The translations under genes were made by a program, and so were the position numbers. This document shows, piece after piece, positions 1-5,645 of a stretch of DNA of 5,645 nucleotides. This DNA comes from JBELHJ01 sp042091495. GTDB taxonomy: Bacteria > Bacteroidota > Bacteroidia > Flavobacteriales > Flavobacteriaceae. Location: positions 1 to 5,645 of the forward strand of contig JBELHJ010000093.1 in assembly GCA_042091495.1 (NCBI GenBank), given 5' to 3'. Every line of letters begins with the position of its first letter. The stretch's first letter is position 1. Below the pieces are notes generated by a model. That model was not told the origin of the DNA and made no database searches. It was given only the letters and a program-made list of their open reading frames with translations.

Positions 1-24
1 AGTAATGATTCATTAAAAATTTTT

Positions 25-861
25 ATGCTTCAAAATGACAGGGCATCTATAGCTAAATGTATTAGTGAAAAATTAAAAACTAATGAAACACATTTGATAC
101 AGCAATATAATGACTCAAGTGGCACCATTGGTTATTTCTTTGTTGATGATTTATTACCTCCTGAACTTATTACAGAAATCAACAATCATTTTCCAGACCA
201 CAAGGAAATGCAACTCAAGAAGAGTTTAAAAGAAAATAAATTTGTTGCTGCACAAATGAATAGGTATCACCCCTTACTTGAGGAAGTTATTTATGCTTTC
301 CAAGAAGACCATGTAGTAGATTGTATAAAAAAAATCACCGGTATTAATGACTTATATCCTGACTCAAATTTATATGCTGGAGGTATTTCTTCTATGGGCA
401 AAGATCAATTTCTCAATCCCCATTTAGACAATTCTCATGATAAAGACAGAAACCGTTGGCGTGTTTTAAATCTATTATATTATGTATCTACAAATTGGGA
501 AAATAATAATGGTGGACACTTAGAACTTTGGCCAAACGGACTTGAAAACGCTCCTGTAACGATTCACTCAAAAAGTAATCGTTTGGTAGTCATGGCTACT
601 CACCAAAAATCATGGCATTCTGTAAATAAAGTAACTGTTGATAGATCTAGAAATTGTGTATCTAATTATTACTTTTCAGACTTGGCCTTAACGCCTTTAG
701 ATCGTTTTCATGTTACCACGTTTAGAGGTCGACCTGGGCAATATTTAGTGAATCAATTACTAAAGATAGATAGTGTTCTTAGAATGGGAATTCGCAAACT
801 ATTTAAAAAAGGAATTGTTGAAAATCCCCATGTTTATAAAAAAGACAATTCCAAAACTTAA
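25..861 (+). CDS. 2-oxoglutarate/Fe(II)-dependent oxygenase, prolyl-4-hydroxylase-like (start uncertain)
   Basis: The predicted protein has 278 residues from the ATG at 25 and no signal peptide, so it is probably cytoplasmic. It carries the non-haem iron facial triad of the 2OG-Fe(II) oxygenase superfamily: H133-x-D135 in the segment NPHLDNS, and the distal H198 in KSWHSV. R207 lies nine residues after H198, the usual place of the arginine that binds the 2-oxoglutarate carboxylate. Core strands around residues 147-153 (VLNLLYY) and 162-169 (NGGHLELW) fit the prolyl-4-hydroxylase-like fold (2OG-FeII_Oxy_3 type). Family members couple 2OG decarboxylation to hydroxylation of a protein residue or small molecule; the substrate here is unknown. 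A basic tail (about 230-278) follows the catalytic core. The frame has no stop between position 1 and the ATG, so the true start may lie outside the window. The PhzF-like gene begins 27 nt downstream on the same strand, suggesting co-transcription. Family assignment is firm; specific function is not. Confidence 0.88.
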   Translation: MLQNDRASIAKCISEKLKTNETHLIQQYNDSSGTIGYFFVDDLLPPELITEINNHFPDHKEMQLKKSLKENKFVAAQMNRYHPLLEEVIYAFQEDHVVDCIKKITGINDLYPDSNLYAGGISSMGKDQFLNPHLDNSHDKDRNRWRVLNLLYYVSTNWENNNGGHLELWPNGLENAPVTIHSKSNRLVVMATHQKSWHSVNKVTVDRSRNCVSNYYFSDLALTPLDRFHVTTFRGRPGQYLVNQLLKIDSVLRMGIRKLFKKGIVENPHVYKKDNSKT

Positions 862-882
862 TTAGCTTATTTTCATTAGCTT
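861..882 (+). repeat. Short direct repeat between the oxygenase and PhzF-like genes
   Basis: The octamer ATTAGCTT occurs at 861-868 and again at 875-882, a 14-nt period filling most of the 27-nt gap before the PhzF-like start codon. It may be a small tandem duplication or chance in A+T-rich DNA. No regulatory protein is known to me for this site. Confidence 0.35.
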
Positions 883-888
883 TATGCT

Positions 889-1689
889 ATGCAAATTCCT
901 ATTTATCAAATCGATGCATTTAGCAATGAAATTTTTAAAGGCAACCCCGCTGCAGTTTGCCCTCTAAATTCTTGGCTAGATGACACTACTTTAAAACGGA
1001 TTGCACAAGAAAACAACCTCTCTGAAACTGCATATTTTACAAAAGAAGATGAAACTACTTTCAACCTAAGATGGTTTACTCCTGAATATGAAATTGATTT
1101 ATGTGGTCATGCTACTTTAGCTACTGCACATGTTATTTTAAATGAACTTAATTACAAAGGAGATACAGTAAATTTTAAAACTTTAAGTGGACTCATCTCT
1201 GTCAAAAAAGAGGACGATTTTTTAATTTTAAATCTGCCCTGTAGACCTGGTAAAGTTTCTGAATTACCAGAAATTATTGAAGACAGTTTAAATATCCAAC
1301 CCCAAGAAATTTATAAAGCCAGAGATTATTTGTTAGTTTATCCTTCTGAAGACGATGTTAAAGCTATTCATCCTAATATTGCACTTTTAAATCAAATAAA
1401 TCTCAATCCAGGAGGTATTATCATAACAGCGCCTTCAAATGACAATGACATTGATTTTGTTACACGTTTTTTCACGCCACAAGCTACTATTTTTGAAGAT
1501 CCAGCAACAGGTAGCGCTCATTGTACACTTGTCCCTTATTGGGCTAAAAGACTCAATAAAATTACTTTGAATGCTTTTCAACATTCTAAGAGGACTGCAA
1601 AATTTAAGTGTAGCCTTGATAATGACAGAGTTATTGTTAAAGGTCAGGCGGTAACTTACTTAAAAGGTGAGATCTACTTGCCATTCTAA
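889..1689 (+). CDS. PhzF-family isomerase/epimerase-like protein
   Basis: This 266-residue protein is a full-length member of the PhzF/diaminopimelate-epimerase-fold family, which also includes E. coli YddE and human PBLD. It shows the family hallmarks in order: an N-terminal segment ending FKGNPAAV (16-23), NNLSETAYF (42-50) with the likely catalytic acid E46, RWFTPEYEIDLCGHAT (61-76) with H73, and in the second half-domain RFFTP (193-197) and EDPATGSAH (203-211) with D204. The two similar half-domains close over the active site. PhzF itself isomerises trans-2,3-dihydro-3-hydroxyanthranilate in phenazine synthesis. No other phenazine genes are visible, so most likely this is one of the many relatives of unknown substrate. 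There is no signal peptide. The ATG at 889 gives the canonical N-terminus; an out-of-frame ATG lies 5 nt upstream. No terminator hairpin with a T-run follows the stop. Confidence 0.93.
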   Translation: MQIPIYQIDAFSNEIFKGNPAAVCPLNSWLDDTTLKRIAQENNLSETAYFTKEDETTFNLRWFTPEYEIDLCGHATLATAHVILNELNYKGDTVNFKTLSGLISVKKEDDFLILNLPCRPGKVSELPEIIEDSLNIQPQEIYKARDYLLVYPSEDDVKAIHPNIALLNQINLNPGGIIITAPSNDNDIDFVTRFFTPQATIFEDPATGSAHCTLVPYWAKRLNKITLNAFQHSKRTAKFKCSLDNDRVIVKGQAVTYLKGEIYLPF

Positions 1690-1837
1690 ACTATTTATTT
1701 CAATTCTGAAAAGATTCAATCTTAAGCCTGCGATGATGATATCACATTTGAATTGATTACTATAAAAAATGAGATTTCACTAAAATATTGAGTTGCTGTT
1801 TTGGCTAGCAAACAGTTAACTTTTATAAATTAATGAC
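1690..1837. other. Intergenic region ahead of the GH10/sulfatase pair
   Basis: These 148 nt form the longest gap in the window and probably carry the promoter for the glycoside hydrolase and sulfatase genes. I found no exact match to the Bacteroidota -7 consensus TAnnTTTG; the nearest is CACATTTG at 1743-1750, with no convincing -33 TTG at the right distance. Small palindromes are visible: AAGATTCAATCTT at 1711-1723 (arms AAGATT/AATCTT with a one-base centre), TGATATCA at 1737-1744, and the larger inverted repeat at 1796-1815. No terminator for the upstream gene is recognisable. The promoter role is inferred from position only. Confidence 0.4.
1796..1815 (+). promoter_or_regulatory. Inverted repeat just upstream of the GH10 gene, possible operator or leader hairpin
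   Basis: CTGTTT (1796-1801) and AAACAG (1810-1815) are perfect reverse complements around an 8-nt centre, TGGCTAGC, that contains the palindrome GCTAGC. The element ends 22 nt before the GH10 start codon. It could be a repressor or activator half-site pair, or a short 5'-UTR hairpin near the ribosome-binding region. No T-run follows directly, so it does not look like an intrinsic terminator. Arms of six bases can arise by chance, so the regulatory role is a guess. Confidence 0.3.
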
Positions 1838-3214
1838 ATGAAAATTATTACTACAATTTCGATACTCTTTTTACAGATGTCTGTATACGCTCAAATGCAT
1901 GCAAAACATGAGCCTTGGCAATTAGAAAATGCAAATGCAAGAATTGATAGTATTAGAAAAGGAACTACTAACCTCACTTTTACATTGGCGAATGGAAAAA
2001 AATTACCTTCTAATGCAAAACTAGATCTCGAATTACAGAGTCATGATTTTAAATTTGGTGTCTCTATGACACAAGCTAGGGGGTTTTACGGTACAGATGC
2101 TTTTCAACCTTATCTAGATGCCACCAAATCGCTATTTAATTTTGCTACTGTTGGTTTTTACTGGTATCTCACAGACGAAAGAAGAAACAAAAAACAAAAA
2201 CAAAAAATTAATGATGCATTGAATACTGTTATTGATTGGGGGGTACAAAATAATATTGCACTAAAGGGGCATCCTCTACTATGGCATGAGTCCAATCCGG
2301 ATTGGGTTGTAAATATGGAAGACATGGTTAAAATGGATGCATTGATAAATAAAAAAATACCTCAACTCATAAACAGTTATCCTGAAATAGATTATTGGGA
2401 TGTATATAACGAACCCGTGGCACCATTTAAAAATCATGTGAAACCTAATGGTGTTAGTAGATGGGTAAAATTTAAAGGTGGTATTTATCCTGCCATGGCA
2501 TATTTATATAATTATGTTGAAGAAATAAATTCTAACAAAATTTATGTAAACAACCACTACAATCCCTCTGATCCTGCCTTTCACGAATTGAATCAACAAA
2601 TGACTGATAATGACATACCCTATCAGGCCATTGGAATGCAGGCGCATATGCAAACTTTTGATGGTATTTTTTCAGAGTCAGAACTTTGGGAACTTATTGA
2701 GTCTTTCTCTGTTTATGATAAAGAAATTCAGTTCACAGAACTGAGTATTACGAGCTCTCCAAAATTTAACAACTGGAAAGACCACCAAGTATTTTTAGAC
2801 AAAAGAGATAAGGCAAACAGAAAAGGTGAAAAGTTAAATTTAGAAACAAGTACAGAAGGGGAATCCTACCAAGCTGCTTATTTAAAAGATTTTTACACCC
2901 TTGTTTTCAGTCATCCTAAAGTAGGTGCAATTACCATGTGGAATTTAACCGATCGTAATGCATGGCGAGGACATGCTGCAGGTATTTTAAGGAGTGATTT
3001 TTCTCCAAAACCCGCTTTTGACACTTTAAAAAAACTTATTAAAGAAACATGGAGCACAAAGTTGGATACTAATATAAATCCAAAAAAACCTTTTAAATTC
3101 AATGGATTTTATGGTAACTACAAGGGCATATTGACCTTAAAAAATGGTAACGTATATCCTATTAACTTTGATCATTTGAAGTCACAAAAATCTATACAAA
3201 TTAAAATTGATTAA
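1838..3214 (+). CDS. Secreted GH10-family glycoside hydrolase (endo-1,4-beta-xylanase-like)
   Basis: The 458-residue protein starts with a Sec signal peptide (about 1-18) ending S-V-Y-A before Q19. Residues 26-78 form a beta-rich N-terminal domain, followed by the GH10 barrel at roughly 85-403. Family landmarks: GHPLLWHE (144-151; H145 and W149 match the conserved GH10 His and Trp), WDVYNEP (187-193) with acid/base E192, QAH (268-270), QFTELSI (298-304) with nucleophile E301, and TMWNLTD...W (W368 and W376). The spacing between the glutamates is normal. Oddly, the E-N-x-x-K motif that binds sugar near subsites -1/-2 in classical xylanases is absent; the matching place reads NFATVGFYWYLTDE (101-114). 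The enzyme is therefore probably active but may not act on plain xylan. A short C-terminal segment (about 410-458) is not a recognisable type IX secretion domain. The sulfatase gene follows after 27 nt, suggesting joint action on a sulfated polysaccharide. Confidence 0.9.
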   Translation: MKIITTISILFLQMSVYAQMHAKHEPWQLENANARIDSIRKGTTNLTFTLANGKKLPSNAKLDLELQSHDFKFGVSMTQARGFYGTDAFQPYLDATKSLFNFATVGFYWYLTDERRNKKQKQKINDALNTVIDWGVQNNIALKGHPLLWHESNPDWVVNMEDMVKMDALINKKIPQLINSYPEIDYWDVYNEPVAPFKNHVKPNGVSRWVKFKGGIYPAMAYLYNYVEEINSNKIYVNNHYNPSDPAFHELNQQMTDNDIPYQAIGMQAHMQTFDGIFSESELWELIESFSVYDKEIQFTELSITSSPKFNNWKDHQVFLDKRDKANRKGEKLNLETSTEGESYQAAYLKDFYTLVFSHPKVGAITMWNLTDRNAWRGHAAGILRSDFSPKPAFDTLKKLIKETWSTKLDTNINPKKPFKFNGFYGNYKGILTLKNGNVYPINFDHLKSQKSIQIKID

Positions 3215-3241
3215 AGTGATTCTTAAAAACTAAATAAAGTT

Positions 3242-4705
3242 TTGATTTCAATTAAACCCTTTTTATTTGTTCTTATTTCAGTATTTACATATACTTCTAA
3301 TATATCTTCATACTTCAAATCGAAAAAAAAACCCAATGTCATCGTCATTTTTGTTGATGACTTGGGTTATGGTGATTTGGGTTGTTATGGCAGCCCAACT
3401 AAAACACCCTACATTGACCAATTAGCTTTAGAAGGTTCAAAATTTAATAATTTTTACGTCCCTGTTCCTGTTTGTAGCGCCTCAAGAGCTGCATTATTAA
3501 CTGGATGTTACCCAGCACGCATTGGTATTCCTGGTGTATTATTCCACAAAGATACAATTGGCATAAATACCCAAGAATATACATTGGCAGAGATGTTCAG
3601 AGATAAAAATTATAAAACAGCTTGTATAGGTAAATGGCATTTGGGTTGGCAAAAATCTTTTTTACCGCTTCAACATGGGTTTGATTATTTTTTTGGACTT
3701 CCCTATTCTAACGACATGTGGCCGAGATCCGATATAGATGGTTCACCAGTGAAACCTAATAGTTATAAAACCAATCTCCCTGAACTTTCATTAATTAGAC
3801 AAAATAATGCTGTAGAGACAATAACCAGTATGGATGACCAAGGTGAACTCACTAGACGATATACCGAGGAAGCTTTAACATTTATAAATCAAAACAGCAA
3901 AAAACCTTTCTTTTTATACCTAGCACATAGTATGCCTCACATCCCTTTGGGGGTAACATCAGATTTTAATGATAAAAAACAAACCTTATATGCTAATGTT
4001 GTAAACGAAATAGACTGGTCTGTGGAACAAATCACAAAACAACTTCAAAGGTTAAATTTGACTGATGATACGATTATAATTTTTACATCGGATAATGGGC
4101 CTTGGTTAAACTATGGCAATCATGCAGGAAGTACTGGTGGTTTGAGAGAGGGTAAAGGAACTTGTTGGGAGGGTGGCGTTAAAGTGCCCTACATAATAAA
4201 ATGGCCAGGAAAAATACCTGCTAATTATGAAAATAATGGCTTAGCTAGCACTTTAGATATCATGCCTAGTTTAATTAATATTATTAACGGGAAACAACCT
4301 GATTTACCTATTGATGGTATTGATCTCTCCGAATCTTGGCTCAATAAAAATATTAATTCCAAAAGAGAGTTTATAGCTTACTATAATCAAAAATATAAGC
4401 TAGAAGCGGTAAGAAAGGATCATTGGAAACTCATTCTTCCTCATACCTACAGATCCTATAATATAGTAAGTGGAAATGATGGAAATAAAGGTAAAAGAAT
4501 CCCTGTTTCTATTAAATCTGCAGAGCTTTACAATTTAAAAACAGACCCCTTTGAATCCGTAAATGTATCAGATTTTCATCCTGAAATGGTAAAACTGTTG
4601 ACAAATTTTGCAAACCAAACCAGACAACAATTTGGCGATGAAATCATAAAAGTTAATGGCTCGATGGTTAGGCCGGCAGGAGTTCATTTAGGTTTTTCTC
4701 CTTAA
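3242..4705 (+). CDS. Exported S1-type sulfatase, arylsulfatase A-like, with TTG start
   Basis: This 487-residue protein is a formylglycine-dependent sulfatase that hydrolyses sulfate esters, probably on a glycan in the periplasm or outside the cell. Visible active-site elements are D39-D40 (calcium ligands, in FVDDLGYGDLG), C78-S-A-S-R82 (Cys to be oxidised to formylglycine, then ALLTG), G130-K-W-H133, the histidine H233 in SMPH, TSDNGP with D284 and N285, and K305 in REGKGT. These match the order in human arylsulfatase A. Ala replaces the usual Pro in C-x-P-S-R, a known variant. The N-terminus (1-19) has a Lys and a hydrophobic run typical of a signal peptide. TTG at 3242 is chosen because a stop at 3224 closes the frame and no ATG exists in any frame between 3215 and 3331; ATT at 3245 is the other option. 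A run of nine A lies at 3323-3331 within the coding region. Maturation needs a formylglycine-generating enzyme or anaerobic sulfatase-maturing enzyme encoded elsewhere. Subfamily and substrate cannot be fixed by eye. Confidence 0.92.
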   Translation: MISIKPFLFVLISVFTYTSNISSYFKSKKKPNVIVIFVDDLGYGDLGCYGSPTKTPYIDQLALEGSKFNNFYVPVPVCSASRAALLTGCYPARIGIPGVLFHKDTIGINTQEYTLAEMFRDKNYKTACIGKWHLGWQKSFLPLQHGFDYFFGLPYSNDMWPRSDIDGSPVKPNSYKTNLPELSLIRQNNAVETITSMDDQGELTRRYTEEALTFINQNSKKPFFLYLAHSMPHIPLGVTSDFNDKKQTLYANVVNEIDWSVEQITKQLQRLNLTDDTIIIFTSDNGPWLNYGNHAGSTGGLREGKGTCWEGGVKVPYIIKWPGKIPANYENNGLASTLDIMPSLINIINGKQPDLPIDGIDLSESWLNKNINSKREFIAYYNQKYKLEAVRKDHWKLILPHTYRSYNIVSGNDGNKGKRIPVSIKSAELYNLKTDPFESVNVSDFHPEMVKLLTNFANQTRQQFGDEIIKVNGSMVRPAGVHLGFSP

Positions 4706-4710
4706 TTTTG
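4703..4710 (+). promoter_or_regulatory. Possible Bacteroidota -7 box (TAnnTTTG) ahead of alkB
   Basis: TAATTTTG overlaps the sulfatase stop codon and matches the TAnnTTTG consensus used by the primary sigma factor of Bacteroidota. It sits 36 nt upstream of the alkB start codon, a suitable distance. No TTG -33 element is present about 20 nt further upstream, and such octamers are frequent in A+T-rich DNA. alkB may instead be read through from the sulfatase gene. Confidence 0.2.
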
Positions 4711-4746
4711 AAATGTGTTTTGTAAATTAGAGCAAAAGTTAATGCT

Positions 4747-5645
4747 ATGCGTTTAAGGCATCTCAAATATTTGGCAGCCTATAGTATTCCAACAGTTGTA
4801 ATAGTTTCTATGGTACTTGGAGGGTCATATACTTTCCTTGCTATTGGATATGTTTTCGTAGCAGTTCCCTTTATAGAGTTATTTACTTCTGGTAAAACAG
4901 TTAACCTATCAAAACTAGAGGAAGAAGTTGCATCTAAAGATAAAATTTATGACTTCTTATTATATGCTTTAGTACCATTGCATCTTTTCATTCTAATTTA
5001 TTTCTTACTTAAGGTAAACCAAAGCGAAGTTATTGGATTTGAGCTGCTAGGATATATCACTGCCTTAGGAATGTCTTGTGGATTAAGCATTAATAATGCT
5101 CACGAACTTGGTCATCGCACCAAAAAATACGAGCAATTTTTGAGTCAATTACTTTTAATGACATCATTATATATGCATTTTTTTATAGAACATAACAGAG
5201 GACATCATAAAAATGTAGCTACGGACGAGGACCCTTCATCAGGTCGTTTAGGAGAATCTATTTACCACTTTTTTCCAAGGACACTAATTGGAAGTTGGAA
5301 GTCTGCCTGGCATTTAGAAGCCGTCAGATGTAACAATAATAGCATCCCTGTGGTTAGTGTTAAAAACCAAATGTTAATATTTCAGATTATTCAACTATTA
5401 TTCTTATTGCTAATTTTTTTGATTTTTGGTTTAAAAACTATGCTTGCTTTTGCAGGTTCTGCTTGCATTGGAATCCTGATGCTTGAAACTGTCAATTATA
5501 TTGAGCATTACGGATTAAGCCGAAAGAAAAAAGGGTCTAGATATGAAAGAACTCTACCAATTCATTCCTGGAATTCTAACCACCCTATTGGTAGATTAAT
5601 TATGCTTGAATTATCTAGACATTCCGACCACCACTTTATGTCTAC
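4747..5645 (+). CDS. alkB: Alkane 1-monooxygenase AlkB, 3' end outside the window
   Basis: The frame from the ATG at 4747 stays open to the window end (299 full codons), so the C-terminus is missing. The protein is an integral-membrane di-iron hydroxylase that adds oxygen to the terminal carbon of alkanes, taking electrons from rubredoxin. All AlkB histidine motifs are visible: NAHELGHR (117-124), EHNRGHHKNVATDEDP (148-163), NYIEHYGLSR (250-259) and LSRHSDHH (289-296). They give nine candidate iron ligands: H119, H123, H149, H153, H154, H254, H292, H295 and H296. Hydrophobic membrane segments lie at about 8-25, 26-45, 69-90, 99-116, 209-229 and 231-247, matching the six-helix topology. The segments GRLGESIYHF (169-178), SAWHLEA (187-193) and LPIHSWNSN (271-279) separate it from fatty-acid desaturases. 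The third motif has Ser where many AlkBs have Gln (LQRHSDHH). A C-terminal rubredoxin fusion cannot be excluded. The gene starts 41 nt after the sulfatase; an out-of-frame ATG lies 5 nt before the start. Confidence 0.93.
   Translation, partial: MRLRHLKYLAAYSIPTVVIVSMVLGGSYTFLAIGYVFVAVPFIELFTSGKTVNLSKLEEEVASKDKIYDFLLYALVPLHLFILIYFLLKVNQSEVIGFELLGYITALGMSCGLSINNAHELGHRTKKYEQFLSQLLLMTSLYMHFFIEHNRGHHKNVATDEDPSSGRLGESIYHFFPRTLIGSWKSAWHLEAVRCNNNSIPVVSVKNQMLIFQIIQLLFLLLIFLIFGLKTMLAFAGSACIGILMLETVNYIEHYGLSRKKKGSRYERTLPIHSWNSNHPIGRLIMLELSRHSDHHFMS

Noticed and set aside
889..1689. Evidence for phenazine biosynthesis
   Set aside because: Only a PhzF-family protein is present; no phzA/B, C, D, E or G homologue is in the window, and most PhzF relatives are not phenazine enzymes.
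1711..1723. AAGATTCAATCTT as a terminator after the PhzF-like gene
   Set aside because: The loop would be too short if the full arms paired, the stem is A+T-rich and there is no following T-run.
1690..1837. Small RNA or riboswitch in the intergenic region
   Set aside because: No conserved riboswitch core or stable multi-stem structure is evident in the 148 nt by eye.
2911..3102. Minus-strand reading frame of 63 codons inside the GH10 gene
   Set aside because: It lies fully antisense to a well-supported conserved coding region, resembles no known family and has no separate signals; it is a shadow frame.
3065..3211. Type IX secretion C-terminal domain on the GH10 protein
   Set aside because: The final 50 residues lack the usual pattern of such domains and are shorter than expected; they look like a small beta-rich extension.
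4747..5645. Fatty-acid desaturase instead of alkane hydroxylase
   Set aside because: HELGHR, EHNRGHH, NYIEHYG and RHSDHH together are specific to the AlkB group within the histidine-rich membrane hydroxylases.

Overview
The window is A+T-rich and gene-dense, with five protein-coding genes all on the + strand. It looks like chromosomal DNA from a member of the Bacteroidota, most likely a marine flavobacterium. That assignment is an inference from several signs: low G+C, no obvious Shine-Dalgarno sequences, a signal peptide cut just before Gln, and the combination of a secreted glycoside hydrolase, a sulfatase and an AlkB hydroxylase. No RNA gene, CRISPR array, insertion sequence or integrase is visible.

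Left part (1-1689): a 2-oxoglutarate/Fe(II)-dependent oxygenase of the prolyl-4-hydroxylase-like type, whose frame is open to the window edge, is followed 27 nt later by a PhzF-family isomerase/epimerase-like enzyme. Both are predicted to be cytoplasmic. The close spacing suggests co-transcription, but their substrates cannot be read from the sequence.

Centre (1690-4705): a 148-nt intergenic stretch holds a small inverted repeat just ahead of the next gene. It is followed by a secreted GH10-type glycoside hydrolase and, 27 nt downstream, an exported S1-type (arylsulfatase A-like) sulfatase. The GH10 protein keeps the acid/base and nucleophile glutamates and most active-site residues. However, the family's E-N-x-x-K substrate-binding motif at the first strand appears to be replaced by an aromatic segment. 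The sulfatase has the C-S-A-S-R formylglycine motif and starts at TTG, because no ATG is available. Together they look like a small module for breaking down a sulfated glycan. No SusC/SusD pair, transporter or regulator is present in the window.

Right part (4706-5645): 41 nt later an integral-membrane alkane 1-monooxygenase (AlkB) begins and runs off the window end. All nine histidines expected of the di-iron site are already present in the visible part. It has no obvious functional link to the glycan genes and probably marks the start of another functional unit.

I do not see a clearly new biological system. The most promising point is the unusual substrate site of the GH10 enzyme paired with a sulfatase.
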